In this document: piece by piece, positions 52,082 to 60,850 of the stretch
How positions within the stretch are numbered: position 1 is the stretch's first letter
Layout of the letters: every line of letters starts with the position of its first letter
Source of the DNA: M3007 sp033764075
GTDB taxonomy: Bacteria > Bacteroidota > Bacteroidia > Chitinophagales > Saprospiraceae
Assembly: GCA_033764075.1 (NCBI GenBank)
Contig: JANRJH010000013.1
Coordinates: 124,001 to 188,000, forward strand
Direction of reading: 5' to 3'
Length of the DNA: 64,000 bases
The notes under the pieces: model-generated
Database searches by the model: none
The model's input: the letters and a program-made list of their open reading frames with translations, nothing else
What the model was told of the DNA's origin: nothing
Made by a program: the position numbers and the translations under genes

Positions 52082-53155
52082 ATGGAAAATACTTACGTTG
52101 CCATCATGGCCGGCGGGGTCGGCAGCCGGTTCTGGCCGGGAAGCCGGGAAAACCGGCCAAAACAATTTCTGGATATGCTTGGCGTGGGCAAAAGCCTGCT
52201 CCGCCTGACATTCGAACGGTTTTTACCCCTGGTACCGGCCGAAAATATTCTGGTGGTCACCAACGCGATGTATAAAGACCTGGTCAAACAACACCTGCCC
52301 GAGCTAAAAGACAGTCAGGTCCTTTGCGAACCCTCGCGCAACAATACAGCGCCTTGTATAGCCTACACAGCGTTCAAACTCGCCGACCTGAACCCGGATG
52401 CCAATATGGTCATCACCCCGGCCGACCATATCGTCCTCAAACCCGACGTTTTTATCGAAAAAATCAAGGCGGCACTGGCTTTTGCATCCAGCCACGATGC
52501 CTTGGTTACCCTGGGTATTCAACCCTCGCGCCCGGACACCGGGTTCGGGTATATCCAGTTTGGAGAGATGGCCGACGAACACGTGCGCAAAGTGCTGCGG
52601 TTCACGGAAAAGCCCGATCTCCACACCGCACAGTCCTTTCTGGAATCCGGCGACTACCTCTGGAACGCGGGCATCTTCGTCTGGAATGTCGCCTCGGTGA
52701 TCAAAGCCTTTGAGGTGCACACCCCCGAAATATCCAGGCTTTTCCAAAAAGGACAAACCTTCTATAATACGCCAAAAGAACAAGCTTTCATCGACCGCGA
52801 ATACCCCAATGCGCCAAACATATCCGTAGACTTTGCCATTATGGAAAAAGCCAATAACGTATATACCGTACCGGCTGATTTCGGATGGTCGGACCTGGGC
52901 ACCTGGGCCAGCCTGCACGCCGAATGCCCGCACGATGAACATAACAATGTTCTGCAAGGCGAGGTTATGGCACTCAACTCTACCGGATGTATGGTACGCG
53001 CCCCGGAAGGCAAACTGGTCGTTATCAAGGATATGCATGATTACATTCTGGTAGACGACAACGACGTACTCATTATAATACCAATACATAAAGAACAAGA
53101 AATCAAACAAATAACAACCATGGTGAAAGAGCGCTATCCGGGAAGATTCCTATAA
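52082..53155 (+). CDS. manC: Mannose-1-phosphate guanylyltransferase
   Basis: A 357-residue nucleotidyltransferase: VAIMAGGVGSRFWPGSRENRPKQFL (signature for nucleotide binding), LCEPSRNNTAPCIAYTA, MVITPADHIV, TLGIQPSRPDTGFGYIQFG, VLRFTEKPD, WNAGIFVWN, SVDFAIMEKANNVYTVPADFGWSDLGTWASL, and a short C-terminal beta part. It forms GDP-mannose for Gmd. It lacks the phosphomannose isomerase domain of bifunctional enzymes. The gene follows fcl by 77 bp on the same strand. Confidence 0.95.
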   Translation: MENTYVAIMAGGVGSRFWPGSRENRPKQFLDMLGVGKSLLRLTFERFLPLVPAENILVVTNAMYKDLVKQHLPELKDSQVLCEPSRNNTAPCIAYTAFKLADLNPDANMVITPADHIVLKPDVFIEKIKAALAFASSHDALVTLGIQPSRPDTGFGYIQFGEMADEHVRKVLRFTEKPDLHTAQSFLESGDYLWNAGIFVWNVASVIKAFEVHTPEISRLFQKGQTFYNTPKEQAFIDREYPNAPNISVDFAIMEKANNVYTVPADFGWSDLGTWASLHAECPHDEHNNVLQGEVMALNSTGCMVRAPEGKLVVIKDMHDYILVDDNDVLIIIPIHKEQEIKQITTMVKERYPGRFL

Positions 53156-53308
53156 GTAATTTTTTTGCGCCAAAATTTTATTATTTTTTTGCGCAGCCAA
53201 TTATTCTTTTCGTATTTTTCGGTCTCTAAATCGTCTAGCCTTTATTTAATCCGTCGAATTTGTATGTCCCGGCGTCTGTTAATCCATGAAAAACAATACA
53301 CAGCCCGG

Positions 53309-53593
53309 ATGAAGTCTTTTAACGCCGTTACCGTCCACCCCGAGATCCAAGATGGCGAACCCGTTTTCAGCGGAACCAGAGTCCGTGTCGAAACATTCTA
53401 CGATTTTATGCGTATCGGATGCAGTGTCAGCGAATTTCTGCACGAGTTTCCGTCCATTACGCGTGATCAGGCCATGGAAGTGTACCAATTCGTACACAAG
53501 GATTACACTGTGGAACAAATAAAACATATTGCTTACGGCGACGATCCGACCCGTGTCGGCGTTCCGGGACGTGGTCAGGCATCTTCGCGCTGA
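53309..53593 (+). CDS. DUF433 family protein
   Basis: A 94-residue protein with the DUF433 signature: VTVHPEIQDGEPVFSGTRVRVETFYDFMRIGCSVSEFLHEFPSITRDQAMEVYQFVHKDY. DUF433 proteins have a short DNA-binding-like helix set and often act as antitoxins with a PIN-type toxin, but no PIN gene is adjacent here. ATG at 53309 gives the standard start; an in-frame ATG at 53264 would add a short unlike segment. Its last 19 bp overlap the convergent GT4 gene. Confidence 0.8.
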   Translation: MKSFNAVTVHPEIQDGEPVFSGTRVRVETFYDFMRIGCSVSEFLHEFPSITRDQAMEVYQFVHKDYTVEQIKHIAYGDDPTRVGVPGRGQASSR

Positions 53594-54846
53594 CTTTTCT
53601 GCAGGTGGGATATTACCCGCAGATATGCCTGTCCGACGGCCTCTACGGCAAATGGTTCTGTCCTGAACAGGGTGCCGGAATGCGCCGCCCCTGTTAACCA
53701 GTCCAACAAGGTTTGCAAAGCATTCGGCATATCCGGGCTGAGCCGCAGCGTCCTGCCGTACGGCGCAACAAAATCCATAAAAGCATCCCCGGACAAATCC
53801 TGAATGTGTAAAATTGGCCGTTCTGCTGCAAGGTAACTCACGGCCTTGCTGGGCAACAAAAAAGGATTTTTGTTCCCCACGTTCACTAATACGTCCATTT
53901 CCGACATTTTTCGCTGCGTTTCTTCCCGTGGTCTCAGGCCATGCACCTGCACCCAATGATATCGTTTGAAAAGGGAAAGGTAACCAGGTAACGGTTCGCC
54001 GTAAATGTGCAAGGTAAAATCCAGGCCCCCCAGGTGGAAACGCCGGAACAACTCCAGCATGGCGTACGGTTCGCGTATCAACGGATAAAAGGCGCCAAAA
54101 TAACCAAACCGGTAAGGGCTCTTTATGCCTTGTTGGAAAGGCATAACATCGTTTTCCGGAACCGGATGCAACAGCGGCGGCACAACCCAAACCCGATCCA
54201 GGCCGTATTGCTGCACCAGCCAGGCTTTCAATTTTTCTCCGGTAACCACCACCCCGTCTGCCGCGCCCAACAGCCGCTGCTCCAGTCCCCGGGACCGCAT
54301 GCCGTAAAGCACCGGATTGCTTATCTCCCAACCCGGGGCTGCAAAGGGATCGCCTACGTCGGCCAACCACGGAAGGCGGAATCGGGTCTGAAGGTCCAGG
54401 CCGACACGATGGGCCGTGATGGGCAGCGATACACTGACCACCACATCCACCGCTAGTGTTTGTACGATACGACTGGCTGCTGCAAACGCCGGCTTGCGCC
54501 AAAACAAGGCATCATCGGGGAAGCACAACTTTCGCCACCCCTGTTGGTATAGGAACGCAAGCCAACGCCACCACCATCCCGCCCCCTCCGGCGCCCGATT
54601 GTCCGGAATTCCCCTGGTCGGCAAGACCGGCGCCAGGGAAACCAACAGACCTTTCAAACTGTCGAAGCCAACCCGGCGCACTTCCACCCCGTGCAGGTTT
54701 TCCAGCAATGGCCGGCCATGCACACGGGCGGTAACCACCAGTACACGGTGCCCCGAAGCGGCCCAGTACTCGGCTATGGCCGTCCAGCGATGGGCACGCG
54801 GATGGATATAGGGTGCATAAAATGGGGAAAGAATGAGGATGGTCAC
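53575..54846 (-). CDS. Glycosyltransferase, GT4-like (GT-B fold)
   Basis: A 423-residue protein: ILSPFYAPYIHPRAHRWTAIAEYWAASGHRVLVVTAR (the family N-terminal nucleotide-sugar side, with HPRAHR), SVSLPITAHRVGLDLQTRFRLPWLADVGDPFAAPG, ADGVVVTGEKLKAWLVQQYG, FGYFGAFYPLIREPYAMLELFRRFH and PSKAVSYLAAERPILHIQD, where the family's E-x7-E motif is replaced by K and A-rich sequence. The fold is clear, while catalytic residues are less typical. Sugar donor and acceptor are unknown. It points toward the GDP-fucose cluster but on the opposite strand. Confidence 0.82.
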   Translation of the reverse strand: MTILILSPFYAPYIHPRAHRWTAIAEYWAASGHRVLVVTARVHGRPLLENLHGVEVRRVGFDSLKGLLVSLAPVLPTRGIPDNRAPEGAGWWWRWLAFLYQQGWRKLCFPDDALFWRKPAFAAASRIVQTLAVDVVVSVSLPITAHRVGLDLQTRFRLPWLADVGDPFAAPGWEISNPVLYGMRSRGLEQRLLGAADGVVVTGEKLKAWLVQQYGLDRVWVVPPLLHPVPENDVMPFQQGIKSPYRFGYFGAFYPLIREPYAMLELFRRFHLGGLDFTLHIYGEPLPGYLSLFKRYHWVQVHGLRPREETQRKMSEMDVLVNVGNKNPFLLPSKAVSYLAAERPILHIQDLSGDAFMDFVAPYGRTLRLSPDMPNALQTLLDWLTGAAHSGTLFRTEPFAVEAVGQAYLRVISHLQKSQREDA

Positions 54847-54885
54847 GTTTGTTCTGCAGCCCTGGAAGGTGTCTTTGCCCGATGT

Positions 54886-55245
54886 TCAGCCACTGGTCAA
54901 CGCCTCCCGCTCGGCTTTTTTCAGGGTTTTCACCACCTGGTCATAGGAATGATCAATGAGATGCCGCAGGGTGGCGCCATCCAGGCCGCCTTCACAATCC
55001 ACCGTGTTCCAGTGCTTTTTATTCATGTGGTAGCCCGGTTTTACTTCCGGATGGCGTTCGCGCAATTCTACAGCATAGTCAGGATCGCATTTCAGGTTGA
55101 CGGAAAGGCGATCGGTGTCGAGACCGGCCAGGGCAAAAATCTTTCCCATGACCCGCAAACACAAGGTTTCTTCGCCAAACGGGAAATCTTCCGTCGTTCC
55201 TTTTTTTGCCAGGCAATAGGTTCTGAAAGTTTCTACATCCATCAT
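54886..55245 (-). CDS. MmcQ/YjbR-family protein
   Basis: A protein of about 119 residues of the MmcQ/YjbR group: MDVETFRTYCLAKKGTTEDFPFGEETLCLRVMGKIFALAGLD, LSVNLKCDPDYAVELRERHPEVKPGYHMNKKHWNTVDCEGGLDGATLRHLIDHSYDQVV. The fold is a double-wing DNA-binding-like domain; the function is not settled. The start is chosen among clustered ATGs at 55254, 55245 and 55242; the later two avoid overlap with the lipoprotein stop. Confidence 0.87.
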   Translation of the reverse strand: MMDVETFRTYCLAKKGTTEDFPFGEETLCLRVMGKIFALAGLDTDRLSVNLKCDPDYAVELRERHPEVKPGYHMNKKHWNTVDCEGGLDGATLRHLIDHSYDQVVKTLKKAEREALTSG

Positions 55246-55253
55246 GCCTTGCA

Positions 55254-55850
55254 TCAGTGTTTTAGCAGTACGTCGTTGAGCCGCTTGACATCGGCGGCGA
55301 CCAACTCACTTCTGTCCCACCGAAATGGCAATGGCGAACCTTTCACGGTGGCGATCGAGTCACCCCTGGCCTTCAGGCGGTCACTGGTAAAAAACACACC
55401 TTTTACCTCAATTTGTGAATTGAGCACAAAAAAACGTTCAGAGGCAAAGGCACTTTCACCGATATCGCGGGTATTGTAATCCATGATGATGCGCACCGGA
55501 GGCAAAGGGATGGACGGGTCCGGCTCCAGGTTTTCGTTCAGCAGAACCGGCTCGCCTGCTTGTAGCCTGGCCGTTTGGCTGGAATAGAAAAAGTAGACCG
55601 GGCAAAAGTTGAAGTGGGTGCGAAACAGGTCAATCACATATCGGTTGTATCGGCGTATTTCCAGTTGCTGTTCTTCCGCCTCCTGAATTTTTCCCGTTTC
55701 CTTCAGGTGGGTTATGCGTTGTTGGAAGTCGTGCAGCCGGAAGCAGATGCCGTTTTGCAGCATGGCATTGTGTTCAGTGGATGTGATTTGAACCGTTGCG
55801 CAACCGCAAAAAAGGGCTAAGAGCCCGAGAAAAACCAAGCGTTTGTTCAT
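55254..55850 (-). CDS. Lipoprotein, function unknown
   Basis: A 198-residue exported protein with lipoprotein signal MNKRLVFLGLLALFCGCATVQ (lipid-bearing Cys at 17 after LFCG). The body has a helical part (LHDFQQRITHLKETGKIQEAEEQQLEIRRYNRYVIDLFRTHF) and a beta-rich part (CPVYFFYSSQTARLQAGEPVLLNENLEPD; NTRDIGESAFASERFFVLNSQIEVKGVFFTSDRL). No family was recognised. It lies between the YjbR-like and SDR genes on the same strand with short gaps, so the group from the kinase to YjbR may form one transcript. Confidence 0.7.
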   Translation of the reverse strand: MNKRLVFLGLLALFCGCATVQITSTEHNAMLQNGICFRLHDFQQRITHLKETGKIQEAEEQQLEIRRYNRYVIDLFRTHFNFCPVYFFYSSQTARLQAGEPVLLNENLEPDPSIPLPPVRIIMDYNTRDIGESAFASERFFVLNSQIEVKGVFFTSDRLKARGDSIATVKGSPLPFRWDRSELVAADVKRLNDVLLKH

Positions 55851-55856
55851 TCGATG

Positions 55857-56567
55857 CTAATACGCTTGTTGAACGGGGTGTAAAACGACTTCATCTATGA
55901 CCACGTGTTCGGGCGCATTCAGGATGTAGGACACTGCATGGGCAATGTCCAGGGGCTTGAGGTAATGCGCCCGGTCGGGCGAGCCGGGCTCGCTGTTGTT
56001 GAAAAAGGTGTCCACCAGGCCGGGCATAACGACGCTGACCTTAATGCCGTCATGGCGGACTTCGCTTCTTAACGTCTTGAAGAAGGCATCCTGTGCGTGT
56101 TTGCTCGCGCAATACAGGGCCCCGTCCGGAAAGGTGCGGCGGGCGGCATCGGAGGTGATGGCGACGATATGGCCCGATCCGGCATTGCGCATGACCGGCA
56201 GCACCGCTTTGGTGAGCAGGAAACTGCCTTTGACGTTCACCTCCATGAGGTGGTCCCAGTCCAGGGAACTGATCTCCTCAAACGGCCGGAACAGACCGAT
56301 CCCGGCGTTATTGACCAGGCAGTCTATGCGCCCGAAGTCCCGTTTGATGGCGGCCACGGCCTCATTGACCTGTCCTTCATCTGCCACATCAATCGGGAAT
56401 GACAAGGCTTTCCCGCCGGCCATATCAATGGCCAACTCCAACTCGTTAATTTCCTCGGCGTTGCGGGCCAGGAGCATGACGAAGTGGTTTTCGCGGGCCA
56501 GGTGGGCGGCCACTTCCCGGCCGATGCCCCTGGAAGCGCCCGAAATAATGGTGATGCGTTTAGACAT
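55857..56567 (-). CDS. Short-chain dehydrogenase/reductase (SDR)
   Basis: A 236-residue classical SDR: TIISGASRGIGREVAAHLARE (NAD(P) motif GASRGIG), VNNAGIGLFRPFEEI (NNAG), VNVKGSFLLTKAVLPVM, IVAITSDAARRTFPDGALYCASKHAQDAF (Ser and YxxxK catalytic residues) and KVSVVMPGLVDTFFNN. Its substrate is unknown. The start overlaps the deoxynucleoside kinase stop by 8 bp, so both are likely co-translated. Confidence 0.9.
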   Translation of the reverse strand: MSKRITIISGASRGIGREVAAHLARENHFVMLLARNAEEINELELAIDMAGGKALSFPIDVADEGQVNEAVAAIKRDFGRIDCLVNNAGIGLFRPFEEISSLDWDHLMEVNVKGSFLLTKAVLPVMRNAGSGHIVAITSDAARRTFPDGALYCASKHAQDAFFKTLRSEVRHDGIKVSVVMPGLVDTFFNNSEPGSPDRAHYLKPLDIAHAVSYILNAPEHVVIDEVVLHPVQQAY

Positions 56568-57222
56568 AGCTTTTAAATAGGCCGTGCAACTCGGCTTGTA
56601 CGCTTTGCAGCACCCTGCCGAGGTCTTCTTTGTTGTGCTCGAAATCGATTTCGTCTGCGTTGATGATCAGCAGCCGGCCGGATTTGTAGCCGCTGATCCA
56701 TTCTTCGTAGCGTTCATTCAAGCGTTTGAGGTAGTCGATGCTGATGCTGCCTTCGTAATCGCGTCCGCGTCGGTGAATGTGTTCCACCAGGGTGGGGATG
56801 CCGGCGCGCAGGTAAATCAGCAGGTCGGGCGCCTTGATCTGCGACACGATGGTTTCGAACAAATTGCGGTAATTCTCAAAATCGCGGCGCTCCATCAGAC
56901 CCATGGAGGCGAGGTTGGGCGCGAAAATATAGGCATCCTCAAAAATGGTGCGATCCTGAATAACCGTTCGCTCTCCTTGTTGAATACGCAGCACCTGCTG
57001 ATACCGGTTTGAGAGGAAAAACACCTGCAGGTTAAACGACCACCTTCGCATGTCCATATAAAAATCGGACAGGTAGGGGTTGTCCTCCGTGGTTTCAAAG
57101 TGTGTTTCCCATCCGAAGTGCTTACCCAACAACTCGGTCAGGGTAGTCTTTCCGGCGCCGATGTTGCCGGCGATGGCGACGTGCTTGATCTTGGCATTGT
57201 TTTCCGGATCCCAATCTAACAT
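56560..57222 (-). CDS. Deoxynucleoside kinase
   Basis: A 220-residue kinase of the dNK/dGK-dAK family: P-loop HVAIAGNIGAGKTTLTELLGKHFGWETHFE, NPYLSDFYMDMRRWSFNLQVFFLSNRY, the catalytic VIQDRTIFEDAYIFA (ERS/DRS-like motif), LLIYLRAGIPTLVEHIHRRGRDYEGSISIDYLKRLNERYEEWI (lid with R-R-G-R). It phosphorylates deoxynucleosides in salvage. ATG at 57222 is used because it precedes the P-loop segment as in family members; the longer frame to 57309 covers the promoter area. Confidence 0.92.
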   Translation of the reverse strand: MLDWDPENNAKIKHVAIAGNIGAGKTTLTELLGKHFGWETHFETTEDNPYLSDFYMDMRRWSFNLQVFFLSNRYQQVLRIQQGERTVIQDRTIFEDAYIFAPNLASMGLMERRDFENYRNLFETIVSQIKAPDLLIYLRAGIPTLVEHIHRRGRDYEGSISIDYLKRLNERYEEWISGYKSGRLLIINADEIDFEHNKEDLGRVLQSVQAELHGLFKSYV

Positions 57223-57423
57223 TTGTTCAAAGGATTTCGAGCAGCGAAGGTAGACAATCAACGGTCGAAAAACGGGGACAAGTACCGCCAATGGAAAAAA
57301 GTTTTCCACCGTTGGCCGATAAAAACCCTGAAATCGGCGTTCAAACGCGGCGTTCTATCTAACGGTTTTAGATGAATGGTGAAAATTGTGTCAAATTTAC
57401 GCGTCATAAAAACGGCAGTTCCT

Positions 57424-58134
57424 ATGCTCATCTCCATCCGAAATCTCAATAAAACCTACATCATGGGCGCCGAAAGGGTTGAGGCCCTCAAAGATGTGTC
57501 GATCGAAATCAATAAAAATGAATACGTAGCCTTGATGGGCCCCTCCGGGAGCGGCAAATCGACCCTGATGAACCTGGTAGGCTGCCTGGACTCCCCCACG
57601 CGGGGCGAGTACTGGCTCAACGGAATCGAAGTCAGCACCATGCACGACGGAGAACTGGCGGAAGTGCGCAACAAGCAGATCGGGTTTGTTTTTCAGACCT
57701 TTAACCTGCTTCCGCGCTTGTCCGCACTGGAGAATGTCGCGCTACCGCTGGTTTATGCAGGCTACTCAAAAGAGGAGCGGCTGGAAAAAGCGCGCAAAAC
57801 GCTGGAGTCCGTAGGGTTGGGCGACCGGGTGATGCACAAACCGAATGAGCTGTCCGGCGGCCAACGCCAGCGGGTGGCCGTCGCCAGAGCACTGGTCAAC
57901 AACCCGGCGATCATCCTGGCCGATGAGCCCACCGGCAACCTGGACACCAAGACTTCCTACGAGATCATGGTGCTTTTTGAGGAAATACACCGCCTCGGCA
58001 ACACCATCATTGTAGTCACCCACGAGAACGACATCGCCCAGCATGCCCACCGCATCATTCGCCTGCGCGATGGCCTGGTGGAAAGCGATGAACAAAACAC
58101 AAACATTACCTCTTTTTTAGTAACCACAGATTAG
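57424..58134 (+). CDS. ABC transporter ATP-binding protein (LolD/MacB type)
   Basis: A 236-residue ATPase: LISIRNLNKTYIMGAERVEALKDVSIEI at the start, Walker A GPSGSGKST, the Q-loop GFVFQTFNLLPRLSALENVALPL, signature LSGGQRQRVAVARAL, Walker B IILADEPTGNLDTKTS and the H-loop VVTHEND. This subfamily pairs with FtsX/MacB-type permeases for lipoprotein release, drug export or cell-division signalling. No permease gene is adjacent, so the partner is elsewhere. ATG at 57424 starts the domain. The stop is directly followed by a run of twelve T. Confidence 0.93.
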   Translation: MLISIRNLNKTYIMGAERVEALKDVSIEINKNEYVALMGPSGSGKSTLMNLVGCLDSPTRGEYWLNGIEVSTMHDGELAEVRNKQIGFVFQTFNLLPRLSALENVALPLVYAGYSKEERLEKARKTLESVGLGDRVMHKPNELSGGQRQRVAVARALVNNPAIILADEPTGNLDTKTSYEIMVLFEEIHRLGNTIIVVTHENDIAQHAHRIIRLRDGLVESDEQNTNITSFLVTTD

Positions 58135-58143
58135 TTTTTTTTT

Positions 58144-58174
58144 TTTGTTGAAAAAGTTAGAATGCCTACTTTTA
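58144..58174 (+). promoter_or_regulatory. Promoter of the OmpA-like gene (TTTG - 19 bp - TACTTTTA)
   Basis: TTTG at 58144-58147 and TACTTTTA at 58167-58174 are 19 bp apart; the -7 box has one mismatch. The -33 TTTG forms the end of a 12-T run (58135-58146) that starts right after the upstream stop codon. The ATG follows at 58212. Confidence 0.6.
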
Positions 58175-58211
58175 TGTCTGAAAACAAGTACGCAAACCAA
58201 ATCTATTTTCA

Positions 58212-59618
58212 ATGAAGACATTTAGATTGCATCTGGCTACTTTGGCCTTTGTTCTCCTGCTGGGAGCCACCCTCCATGCGCAACCCAAACACAGCATGGC
58301 ATTTCGTTACACCTGGTACAATTACATTACCCCACTGGAAAACCTGCCGGGTGAAGACGACGACCAGTTTATGGACATTTACGACCAGGCCAACGGGGCC
58401 GGCCTGGAAGTCGCCTATTACAATCGGCTGTTTACCAACACCTTTTTAGCGGTTCCACTCAAAATCGGTGGCGCCCGTACCGGCAGGCGGCTCAATGGCG
58501 AGATTGATGATTCACGCGATGTCGTCGGAAATCTGGATGTGCTCCTGCAACACAATTTTTTTGCCACCAAGGCGGTGAGCCCTTACCTGCACGCCGGGGT
58601 GGGCAGCGCTTACAATTTCGACAGGGAGGTGTTCGACCTCAACATCCCGCTCGGTATCGGTCTGAACATTCGCCTTAACGAGTACTTCTACCTCAGCGCA
58701 CAAACCCAATACCGCCTGGCGCCCGCCGAAGACGATCTGGTGGAACGTTCGGGGCTCGATAACTGGCAACATGGCGCAGGTATACACCTCTTCTTCGGCC
58801 CGCCAAAAGAAGAGCCCAAGGCCATCATCGCACCACCCCCACCCCTTGACTCCGACGGCGACGGCATCGCCGATGCCAACGACCGCTGCCCGACCGTCGT
58901 GGGCACCGCCGCCAATGGAGGCTGCCCGGACTCCGACGGCGATGGCATCGTAGACCTTGATGATGCCTGCCCAACCGAAAGTGGCGTTGCCGCCCTTCGC
59001 GGCTGCCCCGATTCCGACGGCGACGGCATCGCCAACAACAGCGACCAGTGCCCGAACGAACCCGGAACAGCAGCGCTGCGCGGATGCCCAGATCGCGACA
59101 ACGACGGCGTGGCCGATAGAGACGACCTCTGCCCGGACCAACGCGGCACCGCCGCACTCAGGGGATGCCCCGATCGCGATAACGACGGCGTGGCTGACAA
59201 AGACGACCAGTGCCCCGATAATGCCGGGCCGGTGAGCAACAGGGGATGCCCGGAAATCACCAAAGAAGAGCAGGCACGACTGGAGTCCATCACCAAAAAC
59301 GTACAATTCAACACGGGCAAAGCCACCCTGCTCGCCACTTCCACCCCCGTCCTGGACGAAGTAGCCGCCCTGATGAAAAAGTATCCCGCTTATTCACTCA
59401 GCATCGAAGGGCATACCGACAGCAGCGGCGACGATGTCGCCAACATGCGCCTCTCCGAAAGCCGTGCCAAAACCTGCAATGACTATCTGGTCAGCAAAGG
59501 CATAGAACCGCGCCGAATTTCCTACAAAGGATTCGGAGAAACAAAACCGGTGGCCGACAACAAGACCGATGCCGGTCGAAAACAAAATCGCCGGGTGGAG
59601 TTTAAGCTGAGCAATTAA
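58212..59618 (+). CDS. OmpA-family outer-membrane protein with thrombospondin type 3 repeats
   Basis: A 468-residue protein. Residues 1-24 are a signal peptide; residues ~25-195 look like a small OmpA-type beta-barrel (alternating aromatic strands, LHAGVGSAYNFDREVFDLNIPLGIGLNIRLNEYFYL). Residues ~215-345 contain about five thrombospondin type 3 calcium-binding repeats of the form DSDGDGIADANDRCP and DRDNDGVADKDDQCP. The C-terminal OmpA domain (residues ~350-468) shows FNTGKATLLATSTPVLDEVAALM, LSIEGHTDSSGDDVANMRLSESRA and GFGETKPVADN, which binds peptidoglycan. It links the outer membrane to the cell wall. Confidence 0.95.
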   Translation: MKTFRLHLATLAFVLLLGATLHAQPKHSMAFRYTWYNYITPLENLPGEDDDQFMDIYDQANGAGLEVAYYNRLFTNTFLAVPLKIGGARTGRRLNGEIDDSRDVVGNLDVLLQHNFFATKAVSPYLHAGVGSAYNFDREVFDLNIPLGIGLNIRLNEYFYLSAQTQYRLAPAEDDLVERSGLDNWQHGAGIHLFFGPPKEEPKAIIAPPPPLDSDGDGIADANDRCPTVVGTAANGGCPDSDGDGIVDLDDACPTESGVAALRGCPDSDGDGIANNSDQCPNEPGTAALRGCPDRDNDGVADRDDLCPDQRGTAALRGCPDRDNDGVADKDDQCPDNAGPVSNRGCPEITKEEQARLESITKNVQFNTGKATLLATSTPVLDEVAALMKKYPAYSLSIEGHTDSSGDDVANMRLSESRAKTCNDYLVSKGIEPRRISYKGFGETKPVADNKTDAGRKQNRRVEFKLSN

Positions 59619-59641
59619 CCAGGGCTACCTGCAAAAAAAGG

Positions 59642-59680
59642 AAAGGGTTCACCCGACCATCGCGTCCGGTGAACCCTTTT
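59642..59680. terminator. Rho-independent terminator between convergent genes
   Basis: A 12-bp stem (AAAGGGTTCACC / GGTGAACCCTTT) with a 14-nt loop; A-rich sequence lies before it and T-rich after it, so it can terminate both the OmpA gene and the TlpA-like gene. Confidence 0.8.
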
Positions 59681-59699
59681 CTGTTTTATCCTGAAACGT

Positions 59700-60821
59700 T
59701 TACAGCACTTTGAGCAACTCCTGCTCCAGGGTCTGGCGCGGGTTGATGGCGATGATCTTGCCGTCGCGTCCAATCAGGAACGTCTGTGGAATGGATTGTA
59801 CCCCGTAAAGGCCGGCGGCTGCGCTGCCCCAGTGCTGAAGATCGCTGACGTGGTTGTCCCACACCAGCCCGTCCTGCTGGATGGCTTCTTTCCACTTCCG
59901 TTTGCCGTCTTCCTTGCGCTGTTGCATTTGCTCGGGGGCCATCTTCATGCGCGGGTCGGCGCCGTCGAGCGACACGCTGAAAATTTCAAACCCCTTCCCC
60001 TTGTACTTTTTGTACACCTCCACCACGCGGGGGTTTTCCCGGCGGCAGGGGCCGCACCAGCTTGCCCAGAAGTCGAGCAGCACAACCTTGCCCTGCAAAG
60101 AGGATAATGAGCGCACCTTCCCGTCGGGGCCGGGCAAGGCGATTTCCGGCGCCGGCATACCCACCTGAATACCCGCCGCACCCGCTTTTTGCGCCATTTT
60201 TTGCGCCATTTTTTGCTCCAGTGTAGCAATCCCTGAGGAGAAATCCACTGCGTACTTGCTGCCGGGCATGTAATCGCTGAGTTCTTTGGCAATTTTTTTC
60301 AGCGCCTCCACGTGTTCCTCGGGCTGGCCGCTGTATATCTGGTAAGCAAAGAAAGCTTTCATGAGCGGGTTGCACGCACTGTTCACCGCCGCAATCGCTC
60401 CGTCTTTATCCCTGATCGGGTTTTTAACCAGCTCCTGTACTTTTTCGGCGTAACATTCAAACGCTTTGGAGCCGGAGACCTTCACATCCATTTTGTCAAT
60501 GGTGGCGACGTCGCCATTCAGGGTTACGGTATTTTCGGTTCCGTCGAGAATGAAATACACTTTTTTGGCCCCGATGGTCAGCACGTAAAGTCCCTGTTCA
60601 AAAGGCTTTTCCTGCTTCAATTCAAAGTTGCCGCTGGCGTCGGCGGTGGCTTTACCCAACGCGTTGGATGTACGGTCAAAATAACCCTGTTCAAAGACGA
60701 CCTGAAGGTTTTCGGCGCCTTTTACCTTGCCCTGGATGGCGTGACCGCTCTGCCCCTGACACGCCGTGAACAAAACCAGGGCCGGGGACAAAAGCAACAG
60801 AAACAAACGCAAATATTTCAT
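59700..60821 (-). CDS. TlpA-like thioredoxin-fold lipoprotein (AhpC/TSA-type disulfide reductase)
   Basis: A 373-residue exported lipoprotein: signal MKYLRLFLLLLSPALVLFTACQG with lipobox cysteine, a DUF4369-like N-domain (residues ~30-115; IQGKVKGAENLQVVFEQGYFDR ... KPFEQGLYVLTIG), a helical middle, and a C-terminal thioredoxin domain: PAPEIALPGPDGKVRSLSSLQGKVVLLDFWASWCGPCRRENPRVVEVYKKYKGKGFEIFSVSLD, with active site WCGPC. It likely reduces periplasmic disulfides or helps cytochrome maturation. ATG at 60821 starts the signal peptide. It is 29 bp after purL on the same strand. Confidence 0.92.
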   Translation of the reverse strand: MKYLRLFLLLLSPALVLFTACQGQSGHAIQGKVKGAENLQVVFEQGYFDRTSNALGKATADASGNFELKQEKPFEQGLYVLTIGAKKVYFILDGTENTVTLNGDVATIDKMDVKVSGSKAFECYAEKVQELVKNPIRDKDGAIAAVNSACNPLMKAFFAYQIYSGQPEEHVEALKKIAKELSDYMPGSKYAVDFSSGIATLEQKMAQKMAQKAGAAGIQVGMPAPEIALPGPDGKVRSLSSLQGKVVLLDFWASWCGPCRRENPRVVEVYKKYKGKGFEIFSVSLDGADPRMKMAPEQMQQRKEDGKRKWKEAIQQDGLVWDNHVSDLQHWGSAAAGLYGVQSIPQTFLIGRDGKIIAINPRQTLEQELLKVL

Positions 60822-60850
60822 GTGATTGTGTTTATACAGAATGAATGAAT

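Noticed and set aside
53158..53192. Two copies of ATTTTTTTGCGC as an operator pair
   Set aside because: They lie in an AT-rich gap; two copies without symmetry or a regulator nearby do not support a site.
53309..53593. Toxin-antitoxin pair with the DUF433 gene
   Set aside because: No PIN-domain or other toxin gene lies next to it; the convergent neighbour is a glycosyltransferase.
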